Below, piece after piece: positions 12,101 to 24,396 of a DNA stretch of 64,000 nt. Under the pieces are notes generated by a model. The model had not been told where the DNA came from, searched no databases, and saw only the letters and a list, made by a program, of their open reading frames with translations. Position 1 is the stretch's first letter. Every line of letters starts with the position of its first letter. A program made the position numbers and the translations under genes. The DNA comes from Mesostigma viride (taxonomy: Eukaryota > Streptophyta > Mesostigmatophyceae > Mesostigmatales > Mesostigmataceae): contig RPFO01000131.1 in NCBI GenBank assembly GCA_009746045.1, positions 1,902,671 to 1,966,670 on the forward strand. The letters are read 5' to 3'.

Positions 12101-15100
12101 GCCGTACGATTTTCGCTGTTTTTCACTTTGGACTTAGCCGATTTCGGAGGTCGCGGAGGGCGGGGGGGCAGGTGTCACGCGAGATTGAGGCCCAGGAACC
12201 TGTCCGCGGTGCTGAGATAGCAGAAATTGCAGCGAGTGCATAGCTACTCCCTAGTTACTACGCGCGTGACAGTGCACCTTTTTCCTTTTTGACAGGATTT
12301 TTTATTGCGTGGGAGAAAAGCTGTAAGGGGACAGCCTGGCAGAATCATAAGCGTGCAGTTCTAGAAGGACGCAATTGAAGGACGCGCAAAATGGACGAGG
12401 AAAATGGACGATGAAAATGGAGGGTGGTGCGACGGTTCATGCATTGTGCATGCACCAGGCAATCACCTACTAAGATGCGACCATGGCGCTGCGTAGAGCC
12501 CCAAACGACAGAAAAGTAGAGGAGTATCAATACCTCCATGCATCTGATTGACGAGGTGGAAAAGACCGTTCATGGGGAAGAGGTGGTAGTCGGCCAGAGG
12601 TGGGCGTGCAAGCTGTGCGATTACAAGTTCGGCAGGCCTGGCAGCTTTAGCAAGGATCGCGCTGTCGGCCATCTCGGCCACATCCCCAACAAGGGAGCCG
12701 CGTTTTGCAAGGACTCCGGGAATGTAGAAGGCCTGATCGGGAGGCTTCAGGCGGCTGAGGCAGCCCCGTTGGAAAGGAGAGAGCTGAGGGCAGCGCTCGG
12801 TGCCCGCGTTGCCAAGGCCCTTCTGCCTGCCGCTGCCCCGGGTGCTGGCCCTTGTGGCTCTGGCAAGGCAGTGCAGAAGACGATTCCACAGTGCTTTTCC
12901 AGGCATATCCTTGGCAGTTGACAGCGTTATCTGGGCATGCCCAGATAACTGCAGTTTGCCATATACTTTTCTCAGGAATGCCCTGGCAGTTGACGGTGTG
13001 TTTTCTGGGCTACTTGCCACTTCGTATTTACTTTTTCGGGCATTTCCTTGGCAGTTTATTGTGTGGTTCATTCTGCATGGGTTGATTGCCATTTTATTTT
13101 TCGAATTTCAGGGATTCATGGCATGCACTTGTTGTCATTGTGCAGCAAAGCTGCCGACTGTAGTGCTATCACATCCACTGCATCAACTAGGCAGAGATCT
13201 GGGTGCATTATACCATATTCAATAATGCATTATATTGAGTTGATGGCATTCATGCAAATTTTGTAAAGGCTGATGCATTATAATAAAAGGGTATTATAAT
13301 AAAAGAGACCGGTGTTAAATGGTCAATAATTTGCATGACCACAATAAACACATGTACTTGAAGGATGTATTGCAATGTAAATCCAAGTGTGGCAGGTGGC
13401 AAGTCACTGCCACTATATGTTCATTAATGAATAGCATAGAATAATTATATAGTAGTAACATTTGTTGGATGCAGGGTCACACATCCTTGGAATACCCCGT
13501 ACTTTTCAGCATTCACCTCAAAAATACCCCGTACTTCTTAACTACAACTTGAAAAATACCCGTACTGCCGTACTGCGTATTTTTTCCCGTATTTTTTACC
13601 CCTCCTGAAAATACCCGTACTTTTGCAGTACGCGCGGGTTTTACCGAATACCCCGTACTGCCGTACAGACCAACACGGGTGTAATGGCCATCGGGAATAA
13701 AATGCCCTTTGCCCTGCTTCACGACGCCGTGCAAGTACAGCCTGTTGTAATTCCAAACATCCAGAAGCGCCTGCCCAAGCGTCCGATCCGCTACCGCCTG
13801 ATCTTCGGCATTGGCGCCCTTGGAGATTTCGAATAGGCGATCCAGCTTCTTCTTCCCACCCTCCTGTCACGGACAGAGGAACGAAAAATTGACACACAAG
13901 AACAATTCAAGGGTCGACTTGCAGCGTGACGTTATGAACGCACGGGAGCGCGAAAAATGGTCTTCAGCGCCGAAATCGGTAAGTTAGGGTCACTCTGCGA
14001 AACCACCCCAGAAATATGTCGGGATGAGAGTTTGACTGCCAATGTCGTTTCTGTGTGCGACTTCCCGCATTTATAATGCATGATAAAGGAAGACTTTTGA
14101 CATGGTCACTCCACAGTGCGACCCTTACTCGACATAACACGACGAAGTGGTGGAACTGCAGCGTCACCATTGCCATAGATAGAACTACCACTTACAGATA
14201 TTTCCGGGAACTTTTTACACTCGTCCCAATTTGGAAGAAGGTCGGCCCCCCGAAGCAGAATGACGTTCGTTCCCCCGTACCCAGTATGGAATTGTTCCAT
14301 GAGGGATGAGAAAAGTTTAGCCGCCGCGGCACTGTCCTTCGCGTTCTCAGACGCTGCCCCCCCTTCACACATTAGTTTCTTAACATGTGTCACACCGGGC
14401 GTCCATTCCCCCTCCAATTGCTTGAAAGACTTTAAACCCTTGAAATAGTGGTTTCCGTCGACCACCGCATATCGAAGAACGAGATATTCGCCATCAGGAT
14501 GTTCCTCGTGAAATCTTGGGTCGAATGCCTTTAAGGAGGCCTGGCTTATTAGGCTGAAGACCTCCCTTGGTTGAAAATCAAAGGGCAGAACGTCGTCTTG
14601 TTCCCCGACTCGTGCATAGGTCCGGAACTCAACACCTCTCTTGAGGAAAGAAGCGGTGGACTTGGTTCCAAGATACTTCTCAATCTCCTTGTCGGACAAG
14701 GGGCGAAAGTAACGCGAGCCCACGAACTCCGCGTCAGTCCTAGCGCCATGGCATTTTTTCAGCCAATCCCGGTAAGGGCCAGAGGACGTGATGTGTTTGG
14801 CGAAGAGGCTTGGCTTGGTTTCCGCAAGCGCTTGAAAGGCGAACTGCCACACAGGGATGCACACCTTAAAATGCAAACTGTTTGTCTTTGCATTCAGCAA
14901 GATGCGCCCGTTCTCCCTGAACACCTCATCGCTTAGCAACCGCTGCCTCATGTTGTCAGGCAAAATCAGCCCGTTGACGGTGTGAATGCGCATGCTATTG
15001 CAACCGGTATCGATGAAGTCACTCGGTCGAATCCAACGGGATTCCCGCACAGCATTCGCGTCCCGAATGGCTTTGTCCCTGATCTCCTTCTCGGAGTCCA

Positions 15101-18100
15101 CGGTCGTTGCCATCTTCCACTCTTTGATGATCGGCTCCTTGTCCACCTTTCCACTACTCGTCAGGATCCCCTCCTTGAAGAGCTTTGAAAGTGCTTTCAG
15201 AAGCTCAAGAAAAGGGGAGAAGGTAGGCCACTTTAATATATCCGACGCCGGCGCCTTGCCCCTGGCTTCGACGTAGTTAAGCATCTCCTTGACGAGTGCA
15301 AAAACGGCATCATTGCCGGCCAACCTTCCGTCACCGTCTCCTTCCCCCTCGGCACCCTGAACGAAGGCATTGACGAACATGAGACAAGAAAGCAATAAAT
15401 AGTTTAACGTATGCATATAGTCCGCGAGCGTAGGAAAATCTCAGAGTAGGGTGCAAAGAACACAGAAGGTAAAAAGGGTCACTCCACGGAGCTACCCCTC
15501 TGAATCTAAATCACCAAAAACGCACCGCTTCCTTTTCTCCCGCCTTCTTCCCCTTCTTTCCTTTTCCGCCTTTCTCCCCCTCGCCACCCTGGAGGAAGAC
15601 ATTGACGAAGATGAGACAGGAAAACAATAAATAGTTTAACGTTTGCAAATAGTCGGCGTGCAGACAAAAAATACCGAATAGGGTGCAAAGCACGGAGAAG
15701 GTAAAAAGGTTCACTCCACAGAGCTACCCCTCTAAATCTAAATTCCGCAAAAAACGCACCTCTTCCTTTTCTCCCGCCTTCTTCCCCTTCTTTCCCTTCC
15801 CGCCCTTCTCCCCCCGGCCGCGTCATCCTCCATTTCCACCCCCTTATCCTTCCCCTTCTCCTTTTTATCCGCATCCCTCTTCTTTTTGGACGCTTTTGCC
15901 TGACCCTCAAGCAGCTTCGCCCGTTCACGATCCCTTCTCTTGAGATCCCACTTCATGAACTTGATGACCTTGTCCACCTTCGCCTCCGTGTACGCCTTTG
16001 GTTTCCACTTGAACTTTTCGGTGCCCTTGGACTTGACTTGGTTGACAAAATCATAGGCCAGGTCACCGTTGAAGGTGTCAGATTGCATTGCGAAATCGGC
16101 CGCCGCCTCAACGCGTAGTTGGGTGAGATACTTGCGAAACTCCCCGGCACCCATCGTAACATCCTTAGGGGGATTGCCTAGGATGAGTTCGCCAATATCA
16201 CAGATAGTCTGCACCTTATTCCTTCTCGCAATAAGCTTTAGGTAAGCTGCTTGGAGTGTCGTCGTCGCCATTTTTTTAGCCTGCTGGAAGGTATACCAAC
16301 AACACACAACATACACATGAAGCGAAATGTATTAAGAAGAATAATCTGGACTCTGGCATCCTAGCTCTGCAGCGCGACCTTCAGCGTTATAAACTTAAAA
16401 AACATTGTACAAACCTTTGCCTTCCCCTTCCCCTTCGGAGTTGGCTCGGGCTCATTTTCTTCCTCCTCCTCCTCCTCCTCGTGCTCCTCCTCCTCTTCCT
16501 CCTCGTCCACCTCCTGCTCCTTCTCCTCCTCTTCCTCCTCGTCCACCTCCTGCATGAAAAAAAAAAAATAATTCAGACGATGACATAAAAAAAACGAGCA
16601 TTAATTTTGTTTTAACGTAGCTCTGCGAAACGACCCCAACCCTAAGCTTTAACAGTAAAATGAAACAAATTTCCTACCTCTACGTTCTCCGTCCCCATCC
16701 CTTCGACCTCTTCGAAAGGTTGATCGTCATCCTGCAAGACGAAACGTGCGTTCAGGTAAATATACAAAGTCAGTCAAAACAGGAACTATTTCTTGAATAT
16801 CCTATCTTTACAAATCGACCCCGAACCTTTAGCGGCATTTGCTTACCTCCGGTTTCCACGCTGAAGGACTTTGTCCCTCAAAACGTGGAATGTCACCCTC
16901 CTGGCGGGAAGGAGAGAAAGAAATGCGTTGATCGTTAGTAACAATTTTCAACAAAAGAAATACACAACACAAATCTAAACGGACTGAATAAAAATGTACA
17001 CAAATGTCAATAATTACCTCAATGTCAAATCTCCACTCCCGCAACACTTGTCCGATCGGCCACATCTCAGATGGAGTTGTGTGGCTCAGTTCGTTTTCGA
17101 AAAACGTCCGAAGAAAAAACAAGTGAGATAGCATGTCCTGACTCCATGATTTCTCGTTTATGTTCGCCGTCACTAACGACAGGCAGTCGTCGATCCCCTT
17201 GTACTCAAGCCATGCGACAACCTCCTTTCGTGGGGGCTCATACTGTCCGGCCATGTCGAACTCCCCACTCTGACGAAAACGCAGGATCTCATCCTCGCAC
17301 AACTGAAGAAACAATTCAACAGCTCGACTCGGAAGAATAGGGTCTGGGTTCACCCTAAACTGCGCCATCCACACTGAATACGACGAAAGGAAGTGCGATC
17401 TAACCCCATCCAAATCTTCAATGACATTTGTGCCAGCCTGAACAACTCGGGAGATACCGAGTGGTCCATGGCGACCAGAAAGTCGCCGAAGACATCCCAG
17501 TCGAACTGCGCAGCCTTGAACCCTTTCTTCAAGAGCAGATTGACATCGATTTCCGTCAGCGGGGAGGTGTCCCAATCCTCACCTGTCTTCCCCTGCTCTA
17601 GGACCTTGTACATTTCCCACCTGCAGACAGATATGATGATGTCAAAATACTCGTGTGACAATGGGTGCTGTCTCGTGTCCTTGCAGTACTGTTTGGTCGC
17701 ACAAGACAGCTTGATCCAGACGAGCAGGCTTCGAGGAACATAAGCTGTAACATCCGCTGCGTCGGGTATCGTTGACCCGCACTCGGTAACAAGCAACTCA
17801 AAGGTGTCGAAAAGAGATGCAATGTCTTTCCCCTTCAACCTTTTGCCTCTAAGGCTCCGCCCCATCGCTATGAACAAAAGATCACGAAGTGTTGGATCAC
17901 TCCAAGGGTTCATCTTCTCATCAGACCCGGATTCCATCCTCTCATGCCGGACACCGTCATCGATCTCAACTTCGATCTCCTTCGACACAAAGGTGCTCAA
18001 GAACGACTTGGCGTCATCGTTCAGATGTTTTTCGTGAGTCGTCAACCATGACTTCCAAGTTTCCAAGCCCCTCAACTGGATCGGCTGCACACAGGTCCAC

Positions 18101-20132
18101 AAAACGAAAAAAAAAGCATAATCGGAAAAAAAGTTTAGGGTCACTCTGCGAAGTGACCCTTCATTAAAAAATCTTAAACAGAACGAAGGACTAACTGACA
18201 TGCACTATTAAGCGGCGAAAAAATTCTTAGCTCACCCGCAATTTCTCCTCCCCACTCCCAACCTCGGCGTTCCCCTGAGACTCTGTCTCATCTCCCCCTT
18301 TCTTCCTCTGGATGCAGCAAGACAGAGGAAAGCATACTCGTTGAAAAAGTTTAGGGTCACTCTGCGAAATGACCCTCCATAAATTAATCACACATGCGAA
18401 GGAAACGGCAACTCAGAAATGAAGGACAAATGAACAAAGAACAAAGGCGAAAAACACAGGATTACTTATCGCTCACCTCCGTTGTTGTCCCGCTCTTCTT
18501 GGGATCCTCTGACTTCTTTTCGTCTGCCCCCCGCTTCCTCTGAAATCAAAACAACAGGGAAAAGCATACTTGTTGGTTCAGGTTAGGGTCACTCTGCGAA
18601 ATGACCCATTCATGGTCAACGAGCTTAGCAGAGATAAGGAATAACGAAACCGTTAAAAAAAACACGCACACTAATGGGGGTAAAAACTGTTTCTCACCTG
18701 AGACGGCTCCGTACCCTCCTTCTCCGAGACCCCCGCGGTCTTCCCATCCACCTCCGTCGACTTTTCTGCAGCCTGCGCCTTCCTGCGCTCCTCCTCAAGT
18801 TTGGCTTGGTATTTCAGGCGTGCCGCCACACCCGCCTCCATCATCCTCTTCCCCTCCTCCTGCACCTTCCTCTTCGCCTTTGCCTCCTCGTCCTTCTTTT
18901 TCCTTTCCTCATTCGCCTTTCTCTCCTTTTCGTCCCGCTCCCACGACGCCCTCCTCTTCCTGCGCTCCGCCTCCTCCATCTCCGCAGCTTCCATTTCTGC
19001 CTGCTTCGCCTCTCGCTCTGCCCTTTCCTTCTTCACCCATTCCCTCTGCTCCCTTTCCAGGAGCTCCTGGGCGGCCTTCCGTTCCTTGTCCTTTTTCTCC
19101 AGATTCACCAGATCTTCGGCGTGCTGCGTTGCCTGATCCAGATAAGAAGTCAGAAGTGCCATGCGGTCATTCCTTCTCTTTCTTTCCTCCTCCGGAAGAT
19201 CCTCCAGTGGCCTTGGGTCTGCCTTGTCCCTGTCCTCCATGCTGATCAGGAGGTCAATGTTCTTCTGCAGATCACGCAGGAACCGCTCATGGTCATCCTC
19301 CTTCTCCTCCCATTCCGCTCTTGCTTTCTTTCTTGCCTGTGGGGAGCGGCTCCTCGGAGGTGAGTTTCGACTTGGGTGGCGACCGGCGCTTGGGCGGAGA
19401 CTTCCGACCTGGAGATTTTGCAGGCGACTTGGGCGGTGATCGGGACTTGGAGGTCGCCCCTTCTTTGGAGGGGAGCTTTGGGGAGACGCGGGCTGCGAGC
19501 TGGGCTGTGAGGTCGACGCCTCGGGTGGGACCTTGAGGAGACCTGGGCGACGTGCTGACCTTCGAGGTCGACGCCTCGTGGTGGGACCTTAGAGGTGACT
19601 TGGGCAGCGGGCTGCCCTGCTCAGACGCCTCGTGGTGGGCCCTTGGAGCAGACTTGGGCGGCGAGCTGGGCTTCGAGGTAACCACCTCGACGGGGGCGGA
19701 CCTCGGCGAGTTTGAGGTCGACGCCCCGTGGACGGGGGACTCCTTGTTGATGGCGGGCCGCTGGGGAGACTGTGGAGACACAACGGAGCTGGACCCAGCC
19801 CCGGCAGCCTGTGCCTCAGGTGCGGGCCGCTGGGGAGATTTGGAGGCCGACGCCTCCACGGAGCTTGGCCCAGCCCCGGCAGCAAGCATTGTTGACAGAA
19901 GAGGAAACTCCTCTACGCCCTTGGGCGGAGAGGCGGGTGGCGTAATAAACTTGGGAGACTCGCTCGTCGACTTGAGCTTGTCGACATAGGTGGCCCTCTC
20001 CACCTCTTTTCCCTTCTTTGGCGAAGAGGCCCTCTCCTGCTCCTCCTTTTCCTTCTGAAGCAAGGAGGCCCTCTCCTGCTCCTCCTTTTCCTTCTGAAGC
20101 TGAACTTCCCTCTCCTTCTCCTTTTCTTCCTT
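9156..20132 (-). CDS. large multi-exon gene of the giant element, function unknown
   Basis: Minus strand, last 12 exons resolved from splice sites: 20132-18698, 18539-18477, 18307-18236, 18084-17018, 16900-16847, 16731-16678, 16549-16415, 16280-15760, 15588-15526, 15356-14196, 13863-9802 (split by a hAT at 12,018-13,686) and 9685-9156. All have GT donors and AG acceptors; the stop is at 9,156. The first exon begins at an acceptor, so further 5' exons exist but were not found. Exon 1 encodes Lys/Glu-rich and SPPKSP-type repeats (like histone-tail DNA-binding motifs), then a long coiled coil. Exons 4 and 10 encode folded-looking domains with Cys and Trp; exon 11 has repeated GGEKSSPQKTSK units and a poly-Glu tract; the last exon ends KNKK. 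No catalytic motif was recognised. Frame shifts at about 19,335, 17,435, 15,800 and 11,525 suggest damage or sequence errors. A structural, nuclear or DNA-binding accessory protein is only a guess. Confidence 0.7.
9966..10203. repeat. (CTC)n trinucleotide tract in exon 11
   Basis: Imperfect CTC/CCC repeat. On the minus strand it reads mainly GAG (poly-Glu, preceded by VESSSSSSEEEE). The proper frame resumes downstream as GGSTRRATSEGRKKPA, so the repeat length or phase is probably wrong by one base somewhere. Confidence 0.85.
12018..12025. repeat. 8-bp target duplication of the hAT element (left)
   Basis: GTGTAATG, repeated at 13,679-13,686. Eight base pairs is the hallmark length for hAT transposons. 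Confidence 0.9.
12026..13678 (+). mobile_element. non-autonomous hAT transposon inside an exon of the giant element's gene
   Basis: 1,653 bp between 8-bp direct repeats. The TIRs match: left CCGTGTTGGTCCGTACGGCA, right (reversed) CCGTGTTGGTCTGTACGGCA, continuing imperfectly to about 30 bp. The right subterminal region holds several copies of ACCCCGTACTT, as expected for subterminal transposase-binding sites. Removing it with one duplication joins exon codons GHFIPDGHYT and NLLTYILPATK in frame. It carries a BED-finger fragment but no catalytic domain, so it would need an hAT transposase from elsewhere. Confidence 0.9.
12538..12921 (+). pseudogene. BED-type zinc-finger N-terminus of an hAT transposase, truncated
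   Basis: 127-residue frame from ATG 12538. Residues about 24-60 show a BED-like finger: WACKLCDYKFG (CxxC), then SKDRAVGHLGHIPNKG and AAFCKD. hAT transposases use such fingers to bind DNA. The rest of an hAT protein (RNase H-like DDE core, dimerisation region) is absent; after about residue 80 the reading is Ala-rich and ends LGS. It is best read as the remnant left by internal deletion of an autonomous copy. Confidence 0.7.
13679..13686. repeat. 8-bp target duplication of the hAT element (right)
   Basis: GTGTAATG, identical to 12,018-12,025. Confidence 0.9.
15360..15800. repeat. tandem duplication of an intron plus mini-exon
   Basis: About 240 bp is repeated. The segment starting TTGACGAACATGAGACAAGA (about 15,370) recurs from about 15,608. 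Both copies hold a hairpin (GGGTCACTCCACGGAGC... and GGTTCACTCCACAGAGC...) and a coding stretch reading GKKGKKAGEKE. Exon 9 (63 bp, phase 0) looks like a copy of the 3' end of exon 8. Confidence 0.8.
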
Positions 20133-20197
20133 CTGCGGCAAATAAGGAAAAACAAATAGACCAATGTCGGATGAAGAAAGTGTAAATTCGCATCAGC

Positions 20198-21143
20198 GTG
20201 AGGGGTGGCGCTGCAGCGCTACCCTAAGAAGAAACAAGGATGAAATCCCATTCAGGTTTGGGGATTAAAAAAAATCGAAGATGTACCATATGTCAGGGAA
20301 GGGGTTATTCTGTAGCGAGACCCTTGCGCAAAATAAGACATAAGAACCATGTTAAGTAAGGGTGACTCTGCAGCGCGACCCTACCAACAAAATATAGCAT
20401 AATAATATTTCATGGAAGGGTGACTCGGCAGCGCGACCCTACAACCAAAATGTGATTGAATAACGTATCTATCTGGAAAGGTGACTCTGCAGCGCTACCC
20501 TACAAACAAAATGTTATTGAATAACGTATCTGGAAAGGGTGACTCGGCAGCGCGACCCTACAACCAAAATGTGATTGAATAACGTATCATGGAAAGGTGA
20601 CTCTGCAGCGCGACCCTACAACCAAAATGTGATTGAATAACGTATCTTGGAAAGGTGACTCTGCAGCGCGACCCTACAAACAAAATGTTATTGAATAACG
20701 TATCTGGAAAGGGTGACTCGGCAGCGCGACCCTACAACCAAAATGTGATTGAATAACGTATCTATCTGGAAAGGTGACTCTGCAGCGCTACCCTACAAAC
20801 AAAATGTTATTGAATAACGTATCTGGAAAGGGTGACTCGGCAGCGCGACCCTACAACCAAAATGTGATTGAATAACGTATCATGGAAAGGTGACTCTGCA
20901 GCGCGACCCTACAACCAAAATGTGATTGAATAACGTATCTTGGAAAGGTGACTCTGCAGCGCAACCCTACAAACAAAATGTTATTGAATAACGTATCTTG
21001 GAAAGGTGACTCTGCAGCGCGACCCTACAAACAAAATGTTATTGAATAACGTATCTTGGAAAGGTGACTCTGCAGCGCGACCCTACAAACAAAGACTGCG
21101 ACATTGCGCAAGGGTAGGGGTCACTCTGCGGAGCGACCCTACC
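20198..21143. repeat. tandem array of hairpin-containing units, about 58-60 bp
   Basis: From about 20,440 to 21,090 the unit is roughly AATGTTATTGAATAACGTAT, then C(TT)GGAAAGGTGAC and TCTGCAGCGCGACCC. About 11 copies occur, alternating CTGCAG and CGGCAG centres. Related single hairpins flank it at about 20,200, 20,300, 20,360 and 21,120. It lies in the region upstream of the first resolved exon of the large gene, probably in an intron. Confidence 0.9.
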
Positions 21144-21177
21144 CAAAAACAATACTGACCACTCCCCAAAAAAATCA

Positions 21178-23775
21178 CGCATGGATGGTGGTGGTGGGGT
21201 GCTGGCATGCATGGATGATGGTGGTGGGTGGCTGGCATGCATGGATGGTGGTGGTGGGGTGCTGGCATGCATGGATGATGGTGGTGGGTGGCTGGCATGC
21301 ATGGATGGTGGTGGTGGGTGGCTGGCACGCATGGATGGTGGTGGTGGGGTGCTGGCATGCATGGATGATGGTGGTGGGTGGCTGGCATGCATGGATGGTG
21401 GTGGTGGGGTGCTGGCATGCATGGATGGTGGTGGTGGGGTGCTGGCATGCATGGATGATGGTGGTGGGTGGCTGGCATGCATGGATGGTGGTGGTGGGGT
21501 GCTGGCATGCATGGATGATGGTGGTGGGGTGCTGGCATGCATGGATGATGGTGGTGGGTGGCTGGCACGCATGGATGGTGGTGGTGGGGTGCTGGCATGC
21601 ATGGATGATGGTGGTGGGTGGCTGGCATGCATGGATGGTGGTGGTGGGGTGCTGGCATGCATGGATGGTGGTGGTGGGGTGCTGGCACGCATGGATGATG
21701 GTGGTGGGGTGCTGGAATGCATGGATGATGGTGGTGGGTGGCTGGCATGCATGGATGATGGTGGTGGGTGGGTGGCACGCATGGATGGTGGTGGTGGGTG
21801 GCTGGCATGCATGGATGATGGTGGTGGGTGGCTGGCATGCATGGATGGTGGTGGTGGGTGGCTGGCACGCATGGATGGTGGTGGTGGGGTGCTGGCATAT
21901 GCATGGATGGTGGTGGTGGGTGGCTGGCATGCATGGATGATGGTGGTGGGTGGCTGGCACGCATGGATGGTGGTGGTGGGGTGCTGGCATGCATGGATGA
22001 TGGTGGTGGGGTGCTGGCATGCATGGATGATGGTGGTGGGTGGCTGGCATGCATGGATGATGGTGGTGGGTGGGTGGCACGCATGGATGGTGGTGGTGGG
22101 TGGCTGGCATGCATGGATGATGGTGGTGGGGTGCTGGCATGCATGGATGGTGGTGGTGGGTGGCTGGCACGCATGGATGGTGGTGGTGGGTGGCTGGCAC
22201 GCATGGATGGTGGTGGTGGGGTGCTGGCATGCATGGATGGTGGTGGTGGGTGGCTGGCATGCATGGATGATGGTGGTGGGTGGCTGGCACGCATGGATGG
22301 TGGTGGTGGGGTGCTGGCATGCATGGATGATGGTGGTGGGGTGCTGGCATGCATGGATGGTGGTGGTGGGGTGCTGGCATGCATGGATGATGGTGGTGGG
22401 TGGCTGGCATGCATGGATGATGGTGGTGGGTGGCTGGCATGCATGGATGGTGGTGGTGGGTGGCTGGCACGCATGGATGGTGGTGGTGGGGTGCTGGCAC
22501 GCATGGATGATGGTGGTGGGGTGCTGGCACGCATGGATGATGGTGGTGGGGTGCTGGCACGCATGGATGATGGTGGTGGGGTGCTGGCACGCATGGATGA
22601 TGGTGGGGTGCTGGCACGCATGGATGATGGTGGTGGGGTGCTGGCACGCATGGATGATGGTGGTGGGTGGCTGGCATGCATGGATGATGGTGGTGGGGTG
22701 CTGGCACGCATGGATGATGGTGGTGGGGTGCTGGCACACATGGATGGTGGTGGTGGGGTGCTGGCACGCATGGATGATGGTGGTGGGGTGCTGGCACGCA
22801 TGGATGATGGTGGTGGGGTGCTGGCATGCATGGATGGTGGTGGTGGGTGGCTGGCACGCATGGATGGTGGTGGTGGGGTGCTGGCACGCATGGATGATGG
22901 TGGTGGGGTGCTGGCACGCATGGATGATGGTGGTGGGGTGCTGGCACGCATGGATGATGGTGGTGGGGTGCTGGCACGCATGGATGGTGGTGGTGGGGTG
23001 CTGGCACGCATGGATGATGGTGGTGGGGTGCTGGCACGCATGGATGATGGTGGTGGGGTGCTGGCACGCATGGATGATGGTGGTGGGTGGCTGGCACGCA
23101 TGGATGGTGGTGGTGGGTGGCTGGCACGCATGGATGATGGTGGTGGGGTGCTGGCACGCATGGATGGTGGTGGTGGGGTGCTGGCATATGCATGGATGGT
23201 GGTGGTGGGGTGCTGGCACGCATGGATGATGGTGGGGTGCTGGCACGCATGGATGATTTTGGTGGGGTGCTGGCATGCATGGATGATGGTGGTGGGTGGC
23301 TGGCATGCATGGATGATGGTGGTGGGGTGCTGGCACGCATGGATGATGGTGGTGGGGTGCTGGCATGCATGGATGGTGGTGGTGGGGTGCTGGCACGCAT
23401 GGATGATGGTGGTGGGGTGCTGGCACGCATGGATGATGGTGGTGGGGTGCTGGCACGCATGGATGATGGTGGTGGGTGGCTGGCACGCATGGATGATTTT
23501 GGTGGGGTGCTGGCATGCATGGATGATGGTGGTGGGTGGCTGGCATGCATGGATGGTGGTGGTGGGTGGCTGGCACGCATGGATGGTGGTCACTGGTGGG
23601 GTGCTGGCACGCATGGATGATGGTGGTGGGGTGCTGGCACGCATGGATGATGGTGGTGGGGTGCTGGCACGCATGGATGGTGGTGGTGGGTGGCTGGCAT
23701 GCATGGATGGTGGTGGTGGGTGGCTGGCATGCATGGATGATGGTGGTGGGGTGCTCGCATGGATGGTGGTGGTGG
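21178..23775. repeat. 30-bp minisatellite, about 86 copies
   Basis: The unit is ATGGATGATGGTGGTGGG followed by GTGCTGGCATGC, with a few variable positions (GGT/GAT, GGGTGGC/GGGGTGC, ATGC/ACGC). Rare length variants occur at about 21,897, 22,600, 23,186, 23,230 and 23,590. Because 30 is divisible by 3, the array opens nearly every frame on both strands and makes false ORFs of 600-1,000 codons (His-Pro and Gly-Trp-Met rich). Confidence 0.97.
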
Positions 23776-24396
23776 ACATATCGCTGGCTGAGGACCAACA
23801 CGAAAAAAGAAGCCATATCGCTGGCTGAGGACCAACACGAAAAAAGAAAACATATTGCTGGCTGAGCACCAACACGAAAAAATAAAACATATCGCTGGCT
23901 GAGGACCAACACGAAAAAAGAAGCCATATCGCTGGCTGAGGACCAACACGAAAAAAGAAAACATATCGCTGGCTGACGACCAACACGAAAAAAGAAAACA
24001 TATCGCTGGCTGAGGACCAACACGAAAAAAGAAAACATTTAGCTGGCTTAGGACCAACACGAAAAAAGAAAACATTTAGCTGGCAGAGGACCAATACGAA
24101 AAAATACTCTGGTCGCTCGCTGAGGACCAACCCTTAAAAAGAAGCCGTGTCGCTGGCTGAGGACCAACACGAAAAAAGAAAACATGTTGCTGGCTGAGGA
24201 CCAACCCTACAAAAGAAGGCATATCGCTGGCTGAGGACCAACACGAAAAAAGAAGCCATGTCGCTGGCTGAGGACCAACCCTTAAAAAGAAGGCATATCG
24301 CTGGCCGAGAACCAACCAGAAAAAAGAAGTCATGTCGCTGGCTGAGGACCAACACGAAAAAACAAGCCATATCGCTGGCTGAGGACTACAAAAGGG
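23776..24396. repeat. 37-bp minisatellite, about 17 copies
   Basis: The unit is about ATATCGCTGGCTGAGGACCA followed by ACACGAAAAAAGAAGCC. Later copies have CCCTTAAAAAG or CCCTACAAAAG variants. It abuts the 30-bp array directly. Confidence 0.95.

Noticed and set aside
13480-13678. Telomere-like repeats (ACCCCGTACTT)
   Set aside because: They lie only in the subterminal zone of the hAT element and vary in spacing, as expected for transposase-binding sites.
21083-24130. Open frames of 600-1,015 codons on both strands across the satellite
   Set aside because: The 30-bp period is divisible by three, so all frames stay open. The products are simple His-Pro or Trp-Gly repeats with no other support.
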